DNA from: Desulfobacterales bacterium
Lineage (GTDB): Bacteria > Desulfobacterota > DSM-4660 > Desulfatiglandales > B25-G16
NCBI GenBank assembly: GCA_013375385.1
Contig: JABXJY010000115.1
Location: 1 to 8,147, forward strand
Direction of reading: 5' to 3'
DNA: 8,147 nucleotides
Shown: positions 1-5,691 of the stretch, piece by piece
Numbering within the stretch: position 1 is the stretch's first letter
How the letters are laid out: every line of letters starts with the position of its first letter
Translations under genes and position numbers: made by a program
Notes under the pieces: model-generated
Databases searched by the model: none
Seen by the model: the letters and a program-made list of their open reading frames with translations, nothing else
Told to the model about the DNA's origin: nothing

Positions 1-129
1 ATCCTTGGGCTCTAAATTGGCCTCATGAATCGCATCCATGGCTGCTTCCGAAAACAGCTCTATAGAGGTTTTCTCAGTGGCAAAGGTAAATGGTGTATGC
101 CCTGTTCCCACGATTGCTACCTTTCTCAA
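1..129 (-). CDS. thiolase-family protein, N-terminal 43 residues (cut by window edge)
   Basis: The reverse strand reads MRKVAIVGTGHTPF, followed by a helical stretch (SIELFSEAAMDAIHEANL) and then EPKD. This is the usual beginning of SCP-x/acetyl-CoA acetyltransferase-type thiolases: a VAIVGxGxTPF strand, then a helix leading to a 'GL.P.D' turn. Such enzymes condense or cleave acyl-CoA thioesters in the cytoplasm, and many in this subgroup lack proven substrates. The catalytic cysteine and histidines lie outside the window, so activity cannot be judged. The start is TTG at 129, chosen because a perfect AAGGAGG (139-145) sits 9 bases upstream and no ATG competes; the frame stays open to the window edge. 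The gene diverges from the helicase gene at 280. The family call is good; the exact substrate is unknown. Confidence 0.8.
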   Translation of the reverse strand, partial: MRKVAIVGTGHTPFTFATEKTSIELFSEAAMDAIHEANLEPKD

Positions 130-164
130 TTTCTATTTCCTCCTTTCAAAAAAGATTCTACCGG

Positions 165-193
165 AACATATCAGACAATCCGTTACATGACAA
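165..193 (-). promoter_or_regulatory. sigma-70-type promoter of the thiolase gene
   Basis: Read on the minus strand, a -35 box TTGTCA (188-193) and a -10 box TATGTT (165-170) are separated by exactly 17 bases. They match the consensus at 5 of 6 and 4 of 6 positions. The predicted transcript start lies about 30 bases upstream of the TTG start codon and just upstream of its strong ribosome binding site, which fits. This is a pattern match only. Confidence 0.5.
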
Positions 194-279
194 CCCCTAT
201 CAGAGAGGAGAGATGTTTTTCTCTGTCCGCGATAAAATTTTACTTACATGATCTTACAATTCAGGTAGAAATATGGTAG

Positions 280-3222
280 ATGTTCTTAATACATAAACCT
301 AATGAAATTGTCAAAGAGATGCGGATATCAACCTTCGTTGAACACATAAGAAAATCAGAGGATCTTGGCCCTCAGATCGTCTTTCATCGCTATCTTCCCT
401 CCCAGAATCCCAAATACGATCAAAGTCGGATCTTCTCATCAGACGTCTTGCAGCTCCTCAAAAGATCTCAAGCCGAAAAACTGTATACTCACCAGATCGA
501 GGCGATTAAGAAATTGAAAGAGGGTAAAGACATATTGGTATCTACACCCACTGCAAGCGGTAAGAGCCTTATCTATAATCTTCCCGTGATTGAAGAGATT
601 TTAAGAGAACCAGCTATAAGAGCCCTCTACATCTTTCCCCTTAAGGCCTTGGAGCAGGATCAGCTGAAGAATCTATATGATTTTGTCTCTGGGATTCAGC
701 AAGGCCGCATTAGTGCAACCATCTATGATGGAGATACCTCAACAGGCGACCGACAGAGGATTAAAAGCAGGATTCCAAATATCATTCTGACCAATCCGGA
801 CATGCTCCACAGAAGTATACTCGCATATCACGAGAGATGGGCTGAATTCTTCTCCAATCTGACCTTTGTTATTATTGATGAGGTCCACACATACCGGGGA
901 ATCTTTGGCTCACATCTTGCCCAGATATTGAGAAGATTAAAGAGAATCTGTCTTCTGTATCAAACGACACCTCAATTCATACTTTCCTCAGCTACTATCC
1001 AGAATCCCCATGATCTTGGTAAAAACTTGATAGACAACGAAGTGGAAGTGATTTCCCAGAGTGGCGCCCCTAAATCCGGGCAGCATTTCATATTTCTCAA
1101 CCCCTTATCCAGCACCAATTTCTTGGCCACTCAATTGTTCATTCAGTGCCTTAACTCCGGTTTAAGAACCATTGCATTCACCCGGTCCAGAAAGGTCACT
1201 GAACTAATCAGTATGTGGGTTCGACAACTGGCCCCCTATCTAAAGAATAAGGTCAGTTCATACCGGGCCGGCTTTTTGCCTGAGGAACGTCGTCATATCG
1301 AAAAAAGGCTCGCAAGCGGACAGCTACTCGGTGTTATATCTACAAGTGCTCTGGAGATGGGTATTGACATAGGCTACCTGGATGTATGTTTATTGGTTGG
1401 ATACCCGGGAACCATAATCAATACCTGGCAGAGGGGAGGAAGAGTGGGACGCTCCGGGCGCGAATCTCTCGTGGCCTTGATCGCCAATCAAGACGCCCTG
1501 GATCAGTACTTTATGCAACATCCTGCACTTTTTTTTGAGCAATCCTTTGAGGCTGCCGTAATTGACCCGGACAATGCCCACATTATAAGGGCCCACTTAC
1601 CCTGCGCAGCGGCCGAGAACCCCCTTACCCTGAGTGATTCCCAGTTCTGGCACAATGACCTCAAAAGCCATCTTGACGTTTTGGAATCCCTTGGGGAGCT
1701 TAGCAGAACGAGCGAAGGCGAGCAAAGGTGGTTCGCTACCAGAAGAAGACCCCATCAGAAGGTAGATATTCGCTCAGTTGGAGAGACCTACACCATATTT
1801 GACGGTAAAACAGGGGAGGCTGTCGGTACCATTGATGGTATAAGGGCCTTTAAGGAGTGTCATCCAGGTGCAATATATCTTCACAGGGCCAGTCCATATC
1901 TTGTTGAACGGTTAGTGATCGATAAGAAAGATATAATTGTTCGGCGAACAGACCTACAATATTTCACCCACATAAGATCGGAAAAGGAAACCGAGATTAT
2001 TAAGATTAAGAGAAGTCAGCCAAAGGGACAGTTTGTTGTCAAGCTTGGTGAACTTAAGGTGACGGAAACGATAACTGGCTACGAGAAAAGGAGGGTGCCA
2101 GGCCAGGAACTGATTGGTGCTTTTCCCCTTGACCTTCCTCCCCAGACATTTGAGACAGTAGGGCTCTGGGTCGAGATCGAGGATATTATCAAAAAAATGG
2201 TAAAAGATGAAGATCTTCACTTCATGGGGGGTATCCATGCTATAGAACATGCAGCCATAGGCCTTTTCCCCCTCTTTGCGTTATGCGACAGAAATGATAT
2301 TGGTGGAATCTCTTACACCTTTCATCCCCAGGTAGAAAAGGCCGCTATATTTATCTATGACGGATATCCGGGGGGAGTGGGTCTTGCCCAGAGGGGTTTT
2401 GACATAATCCTGGAGCTATTGAGCCAGACTTTGGATCTGATTAAAGGGTGTCCGTGTGAACAAGGCTGCCCTTCATGCATATACTCTCCAAGATGTGGTT
2501 CAGGCAATAAACCCTTAGACAAAAGGGGGGCCATAATGGTTTTAGAGGCCCTCACAGGTTCGATATCCTTGGCTGATATTTCTCCTCCTGAAGTCGAGCC
2601 TCAGCCCCTTACCTACCAGGTAGATAAAAATAGAGCACTTGAAAAAGGGAATCAAAAAAGGATTCTCTATTTTGATCTAGAGACCCAGAAGTCAGCAACA
2701 GAGGTAGGTGGCTGGCAGAACATACACCTGATGATGGTATCTGTAGCTGTCTTATTCGATAGTCTGGAGGATCGTTTTTATATCTTTTCAGAAGATGAGA
2801 TAGACAGATTATTTGAGCATCTTGCCAGGGCGGATCTGGTGATTGGCTTTAATCTCAAGAGATTTGATTATACCGTGCTCCAACCCTATACCCATAGAGA
2901 TCTCCATGAAATACCGACATTTGACATACTTGAGAATATCTACAATAGACTCGGGTACAGGTTAAGCCTCGATCATCTGGTTAAGGAGACCCTCAATAAG
3001 GAAAAATCGGCGGATGGTCTGCAGGCCCTGGAATGGTTCAAGGCAGGCGAAATGGGAAAATTGACGGAGTATTGTAAACGGGATGTGCTGTTGACCAGAG
3101 ATCTTTTCCTCCATGGCCTGGAGAAAGGATATCTTGTATACCTGAACAAAAAGGAAAATGAAAGGGTGAGGCTGTTAGTTGACTGGGATCTTGATAAAGT
3201 AATTGAGGGATTGAGGGATTAA
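280..3222 (+). CDS. MrfA/YprA-type DEAD/DEAH helicase fused to a MrfB/YprB-type DEDD exonuclease
   Basis: The 980-residue protein has a complete superfamily 2 helicase core: Walker A TPTASGKS (89-96), motif Ia FPLKALEQDQ (119-128), TNPDML (171-176), Walker B DEVH (200-203), SSAT (236-239), motif V STSALEMGIDIG (354-365) and motif VI QRGGRVGRSGR (384-394). Residues 650-740 form the DUF1998/MZB zinc domain, with cysteines 724, 726, 730, 733 and 739 in the usual CxC...GCPSC...C pattern. After a linker (about 765-792), residues 793-945 form an RNase H-fold exonuclease: FDLET (D799, E801), GFNLKRFD (D863) and YCKRD (Y931, D935). In Bacillus subtilis the helicase MrfA and the exonuclease MrfB are separate proteins that remove mitomycin C lesions independently of UvrABC; a role in DNA repair here is inferred from that. 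The ATG at 280 has only a weak ribosome binding site, and ATG 319 is a possible alternative start. No frameshift or missing catalytic residue was seen. Confidence 0.92.
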   Translation: MFLIHKPNEIVKEMRISTFVEHIRKSEDLGPQIVFHRYLPSQNPKYDQSRIFSSDVLQLLKRSQAEKLYTHQIEAIKKLKEGKDILVSTPTASGKSLIYNLPVIEEILREPAIRALYIFPLKALEQDQLKNLYDFVSGIQQGRISATIYDGDTSTGDRQRIKSRIPNIILTNPDMLHRSILAYHERWAEFFSNLTFVIIDEVHTYRGIFGSHLAQILRRLKRICLLYQTTPQFILSSATIQNPHDLGKNLIDNEVEVISQSGAPKSGQHFIFLNPLSSTNFLATQLFIQCLNSGLRTIAFTRSRKVTELISMWVRQLAPYLKNKVSSYRAGFLPEERRHIEKRLASGQLLGVISTSALEMGIDIGYLDVCLLVGYPGTIINTWQRGGRVGRSGRESLVALIANQDALDQYFMQHPALFFEQSFEAAVIDPDNAHIIRAHLPCAAAENPLTLSDSQFWHNDLKSHLDVLESLGELSRTSEGEQRWFATRRRPHQKVDIRSVGETYTIFDGKTGEAVGTIDGIRAFKECHPGAIYLHRASPYLVERLVIDKKDIIVRRTDLQYFTHIRSEKETEIIKIKRSQPKGQFVVKLGELKVTETITGYEKRRVPGQELIGAFPLDLPPQTFETVGLWVEIEDIIKKMVKDEDLHFMGGIHAIEHAAIGLFPLFALCDRNDIGGISYTFHPQVEKAAIFIYDGYPGGVGLAQRGFDIILELLSQTLDLIKGCPCEQGCPSCIYSPRCGSGNKPLDKRGAIMVLEALTGSISLADISPPEVEPQPLTYQVDKNRALEKGNQKRILYFDLETQKSATEVGGWQNIHLMMVSVAVLFDSLEDRFYIFSEDEIDRLFEHLARADLVIGFNLKRFDYTVLQPYTHRDLHEIPTFDILENIYNRLGYRLSLDHLVKETLNKEKSADGLQALEWFKAGEMGKLTEYCKRDVLLTRDLFLHGLEKGYLVYLNKKENERVRLLVDWDLDKVIEGLRD

Positions 3223-3278
3223 CTTTAGCTCACTTTAGGCATTTTAAGCACTTTTTATTATAAGAGGAGGTCAATTTT

Positions 3279-3575
3279 ATGTTCGGCTTTGGCACAACAG
3301 AACTGCTAATCATTGGCGGAATTATCCTGCTAATCTTCGGGGCCAAGAGATTGCCAGAGATTGGAAAGGGCCTCGGAGGAGCCATCAAGGAATTCAGGAA
3401 GGTAAGAAAGGATGTGGGCCTGAATGATAAAGAGGGAGATGCAGAGGAAAAGGGAGGAGAAGAGAAGTCTCTGGAAAACAGATTGGTCGAGAAGGTGATC
3501 GAGGATGTTCCGGCTGTAAAAAAGGGCCTGGCAGTTAAGAAAAAGGCAGACAAGATAAAGAAGATCATGAAATAG
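3279..3575 (+). CDS. tatA: Sec-independent protein translocase subunit TatA
   Basis: This 98-residue protein has the TatA/TatE layout. A short N-terminal membrane helix (about 7-20, TELLIIGGIILLIF) is followed by the FG hinge (F20-G21), then KRLPEIGKGLGGAIKEFRK, an amphipathic helix to about residue 42, and a charged, unstructured cytoplasmic tail rich in Lys and Glu. TatA oligomers form the passage through which the Tat system moves folded proteins, often cofactor-bearing redox enzymes, across the inner membrane. The ATG is well supported by GAGGAGG (3264-3270), 8 bases upstream. No tatC or tatB lies nearby, so tatA is a solitary copy in this window. It starts 57 bases after the helicase gene and could be read through from it. 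TatB is less likely, given the shortness and the motif around the hinge. Confidence 0.93.
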   Translation: MFGFGTTELLIIGGIILLIFGAKRLPEIGKGLGGAIKEFRKVRKDVGLNDKEGDAEEKGGEEKSLENRLVEKVIEDVPAVKKGLAVKKKADKIKKIMK

Positions 3576-4350
3576 AGGATGCCTCCCTCACAACATCCAT
3601 CATCTCCTTGTGGATCCTTCCGTTTGAGGCCAGTATGCCTGGAGATTCCAGGAAATACTCTTCTCCACTAAAATCTGTTACAATCCCACCTGCCTCTTCC
3701 ACTATCAACCAGCCAGCGGCTGTATCCCAGGAACTCAATTTGAGTTCCCAGAATCCATCAAAGCGGCCTGCGGCGACATAAGCAAGGTCCAGTGCTGCTG
3801 AACCTGCCCTGCGGATAGCCCTTGCCCTCATGATCATTTCATTGAAGTAGTCTAGATTGTTCTGGGAGTCTTCCCGGATGTCATAAGGGAAGCCAGTGGC
3901 AATAAAGCTCTGTGCTATCCTAAGAGTATCAGAACCATGGATTTCTCTACCATTCAAAAAGGCCCCCTCCCCTTCTTCTGCCACAAACATTTCTTTGAGC
4001 ATTGGATTGTAGATAACACCCAAGATAATTTCATCCAGCTTCTGAAGTGCAACTGAGACGCAAAAGACAGGGTAACCGTGGGCATAATTGGTAGTTCCAT
4101 CAAGGGGGTCTATAATCCATCTGAAATCAGAGCCCCTGCTGGCATAGGTAAATTCCTCTGCAAGGATGTCATGATCCGGAAATAGGTGATTTATTTCGGA
4201 GGTGATCATCTCTTCAGCAATTTTGTCTGCCTCTGTTACCAGATTGATCTCGCCCTTATAATCTATTGTATGGGCCGAACTAAACCTATCTCTAAGAAAT
4301 GTACCGGTTTCTCTTGCTATCTCTGTTGCAGAGTCTTTCAAATCCTTCAT
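3565..4350 (-). CDS. suhB: inositol monophosphatase family protein (SuhB-like)
   Basis: The 261 residues match the Mg-dependent, lithium-sensitive phosphatase family in length and motifs. The metal ligands are visible: E65 in AEEF, D81 and D84 in WIIDPLDGTTNYAHG, and D209 in SSWDTAAGWLIVEEAGG. EADKIAEE (40-47) is the early conserved segment. Family members dephosphorylate myo-inositol 1-phosphate or related sugar phosphates in the cytoplasm. Bacterial SuhB can also bind RNA polymerase in rRNA antitermination, but that role cannot be read from this sequence. The symbol is by family, since substrate specificity (inositol phosphate, fructose bisphosphate or PAP) is not settled by motifs alone. 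The ATG at 4350 has a modest GGAAG some 12 bases upstream. Its last 11 bases overlap the end of tatA on the opposite strand. Confidence 0.9.
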   Translation of the reverse strand: MKDLKDSATEIARETGTFLRDRFSSAHTIDYKGEINLVTEADKIAEEMITSEINHLFPDHDILAEEFTYASRGSDFRWIIDPLDGTTNYAHGYPVFCVSVALQKLDEIILGVIYNPMLKEMFVAEEGEGAFLNGREIHGSDTLRIAQSFIATGFPYDIREDSQNNLDYFNEMIMRARAIRRAGSAALDLAYVAAGRFDGFWELKLSSWDTAAGWLIVEEAGGIVTDFSGEEYFLESPGILASNGRIHKEMMDVVREASSIS

Positions 4351-4413
4351 CTTGTACTATTCTTCCACGCTACCCACTCGTGATTTCTCTTTTCTCGAAT
4401 TTATATAGAAACA

Positions 4414-4441
4414 ACAAGGCATTATCCATATTATGTAAAGT
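4414..4441 (+). promoter_or_regulatory. candidate dif-like XerC/XerD recombination site
   Basis: TTATGTAAAGT (4431-4441) matches the XerD-binding arm of the Bacillus subtilis dif site (TTATGTAAACT, recalled from the literature) at 10 of 11 bases, and that of Escherichia coli (TTATGTTAAAT) at 9 of 11. It is preceded by a 6-base centre, TCCATA, and a left arm, ACAAGGCATTA (4414-4424). The left arm keeps the GCAT core of the E. coli XerC arm (GCATAA against GCATTA here) but is otherwise divergent; XerC arms are generally the less conserved half. xerD itself lies about 1.25 kb away. A chance match in AT-rich DNA remains possible. Confidence 0.35.
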
Positions 4442-4534
4442 TAAGGAGCAGGGAATCCAAATGAAATTATTCAGAATGTATAAGAAATCCTTAGTATGCT
4501 TGACCATGAGGAAGAGGCTATCCTATCGTCTACA

Positions 4535-4699
4535 TCATAGGTGATCCCCTTGTCCTGTTTCAATATCTACATATTCCGCCCCCAGGCTTAGAACCCAGCG
4601 AGCGTAACATTTCCAATCTAAGTTGAGGTTAATCAAGTATGCCTCACCCTCACAATCCCCCTCAAGCAGTTTATATCTTAAGAATGTTAAATGGGTGTT
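4535..4699 (-). pseudogene. decayed protein-coding remnant, unknown family
   Basis: On the minus strand a 54-codon open frame ends at TGA 4535-4537 and reads like real protein: KLLEGDCEGEAYLINLNLDW, then KCYARWVLSLGAEYVDIETG and QGDHL. It alternates hydrophobic and charged residues, is rich in acidic residues and has two Trp, unlike chance frames in AT-rich DNA. There is no ATG; the in-frame upstream stop is at 4700-4702 and only CTG or an internal TTG could start it, without a clear ribosome binding site. I infer the C-terminal remnant of a gene whose beginning has been lost or replaced by the adjacent repeat-like stretch. I do not recognise the family. Confidence 0.35.
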
Positions 4700-4830
4700 T
4701 CACCCTACAATTATCATAAAAATAGCCAAATTAAAAACGGGCGACGGGGATTACTTCCAGGCTCCAGCTTTGAAAGAAGCGCGGCCTAACACGATACTTG
4801 GAGGGCCAGTTGATACTAGAAGGTAAGTTA
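4691..4830. repeat. candidate dispersed intergenic repeat
   Basis: The stretch begins with a short perfect hairpin (GGGTG, 3-base loop, CACCC at 4693-4705), continues through a GC-rich block (GCGACGGGGATTACTTCCAG at 4741-4760) and ends near the GGAGGGCCAGTTGATACTAG segment (4800-4819). It has no plausible gene on either strand, and the frames it opens have no good ribosome binding site and look like by-products. The plus-strand reading from 4691 (MGVSPYNYHKNSQ...) gave me an impression of having been seen in other genomes as a spurious short protein. I cannot verify this here, so the call rests on weak grounds. Confidence 0.25.
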
Positions 4831-4920
4831 TGGGGGCAAAAGAAAAGGGCGAAATCAGGAAAAAAGGACTGGTAGGAATTACTTTATTCAAGGTTCAATC
4901 AGACGGATCAAAAATGTTTA

Positions 4921-5187
4921 CTAAAGCCGCTTTGAAAGCCATTTTTTCACTTCTAGGGAACCAATGCCAGCGCACGGAGCAGTCAACGTAAAAATATAAA
5001 CTTGATCTTTTTTGTCAATGTGCTCTTTAAGTTTATCACGAATTGCAGTTGGTTTGACATCGGTTTCAACCGCATAAGTTGATTCAGACAAATCAGCCCA
5101 GGACCCATAGCATTTTATGGTGTCATGAAAACCTGAGTAATCTTGGTCAGGATTATTCAGAGCGTAGGTAATAAGTAGTACAGCCAT
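4921..5187 (-). CDS. small Cas2-like ('SinR family') protein, solitary
   Basis: The 88-residue protein has the pattern of the small proteins often labelled 'SinR family', which are thought to adopt a Cas2/VapD-like ferredoxin fold. It shows a first strand VLLITYALN, a loop NPDQDYSGF leading to helix HDTIKCYGSWADL, a strand STYAVETD, a helix TAIRDKLKEHIDKKDQ, a strand VYIFTLTA and a C-terminal helix. From memory, relatives usually have YDLN at the end of strand 1; here it is YALN (A9), so the aspartate that is catalytic in true Cas2 nucleases is absent. No CRISPR array or other cas gene is in the window, so a role in spacer acquisition is not supported. The label 'SinR' does not imply the Bacillus biofilm regulator. 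The ATG at 5187 is preceded by a G-run (5193-5199) rather than a canonical AGGAGG. Function is unknown. Confidence 0.65.
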   Translation of the reverse strand: MAVLLITYALNNPDQDYSGFHDTIKCYGSWADLSESTYAVETDVKPTAIRDKLKEHIDKKDQVYIFTLTAPCAGIGSLEVKKWLSKRL

Positions 5188-5478
5188 GACAACCCCCCCA
5201 CTTTTTTTTATTGAAAGGTTTATTGCCTATTTTGTAGGTTTATTCCTTTCTCTTTACTTTAAGTATTAAGAATTTTGGGAATTCTAATAATTCAGGATAG
5301 CAAAAAATAAACAAAATGCAATACTTAATCACCACCAGAGAACGCGAACCGAAAATCCGTATTACTGGATAGACAGCAGGATGGATCTGGGTCTTTTGTT
5401 CTCCATGGCAAGATTCCTGCATTTGGGATAACGGAGGGGTTGGAAATAGGGATGGAATTTTCGGATTTAGGAATAAAA
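5188..5478. other. intergenic region upstream of the Cas2-like gene
   Basis: No convincing gene. The 86-codon minus-strand frame at 5240-5500 runs through the tRNA terminator, has low-complexity content and no ribosome binding site. Besides the direct repeats at 5216-5244, I see only a distant 8-bp inverted pair (CCGAAAAT at 5349-5356 and ATTTTCGG at 5457-5464). The minus-strand promoter of the Cas2-like gene should lie here, but no box pair stands out. Confidence 0.5.
5216..5244. repeat. 9-bp direct repeats spaced 20 bp, upstream of the Cas2-like gene
   Basis: AGGTTTATT occurs at 5216-5224 and again at 5236-5244, so the start-to-start distance is 20 bp, close to two helical turns. On the coding strand of the downstream gene this reads as AATAAACCT twice, ending 29 bases before its ATG. 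Same-face spacing and position fit an operator bound by a protein dimer or tandem monomers. The pair is flanked by GAAAGG and CCTTTC (5213-5218 and 5245-5250 area), giving a loose inverted frame. No binding protein is identified. Confidence 0.35.
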
Positions 5479-5506
5479 AAGGATTTGAAATATGTCTCAA
5501 ATCCTT
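5479..5506 (-). terminator. factor-independent terminator after tRNA-fMet
   Basis: A perfect 10-bp inverted repeat (AAGGATTTGA at 5479-5488 and TCAAATCCTT at 5497-5506) encloses an 8-base loop. Read on the minus strand, the stem begins 8 bases after the tRNA CCA end and is followed at once by a run of six T and then ATT. The stem is AT-rich and so not very stable, but orientation and T tract fit termination of the tRNA transcript. Confidence 0.75.
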
Positions 5507-5514
5507 GCCAGCTT

Positions 5515-5591
<77 letters not shown>

Positions 5592-5605
5592 TCATCTAAT
5601 AATCA

Positions 5606-5633
5606 ATTATAATAGCAATTTAGATTAAGTCAA
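5606..5633 (-). promoter_or_regulatory. strong sigma-70 promoter of tRNA-fMet
   Basis: On the minus strand a TTGACT -35 box (5628-5633) and a perfect TATAAT -10 box (5606-5611) are separated by 16 bases. The expected start is about 7 bases beyond the -10, leaving a leader of roughly 8 bases before the tRNA 5' end at 5591. A near-consensus promoter is typical for stable RNA and means the tRNA need not depend on read-through from xerD. Confidence 0.8.
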
Positions 5634-5691
5634 ACAAAAAATTAAAATTATTGGAAATGGTAACCAACTATCCTCTGCGTAGGCATCAAGC

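Larger units (their letters stand above)
4351..4920. other. 570-bp region without a convincing intact gene
   Basis: No reading frame here has both a start site and protein-like content. The region holds a dif-like site (4414-4441), a minus-strand remnant (4535-4699) and a candidate dispersed repeat (about 4691-4830). Plus-strand frames starting at 4461 (27 codons), 4691 (32 codons) and 4830 (53 codons) are short and mostly lack good ribosome binding sites. The composition shifts between AT-rich stretches and a GC-richer patch around 4740-4815, as expected of a mosaic of decayed pieces. Confidence 0.6.

Noticed and set aside
25..279. 84-codon plus-strand ORF before the helicase gene
   Set aside because: It is antisense to the thiolase start and its promoter, and has no protein-like features.
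4461..4544. 27-codon plus-strand ORF MKLFRMYKKSLVCL... behind AAGGAG
   Set aside because: Spacing from the ribosome binding site is about 12 bases, the peptide is basic and featureless, and it runs into the better minus-strand remnant.
4830..4991. Plus-strand 53-codon ORF starting MGAKEKGEIRKKGLVG with AGAAGG upstream
   Set aside because: Its second half is antisense to the end of the Cas2-like gene, the first half is simple Lys/Gly-rich sequence, and no family is recognised.
5349..5464. Distant inverted repeat CCGAAAAT/ATTTTCGG as a possible small RNA or MITE
   Set aside because: Only 8 bp at about 100-bp distance, with no supporting promoter, terminator or target duplication.
5240..5500. 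86-codon minus-strand ORF upstream of the Cas2-like gene
   Set aside because: It begins inside the tRNA terminator, has no ribosome binding site and its content looks like chance translation.
5651..5667. Possible xerD terminator (TTGG/CCAA followed by a T-rich stretch on the minus strand)
   Set aside because: A 4-bp AT-balanced stem with a 9-base loop is too weak to call, and the T-rich part starts some bases away.
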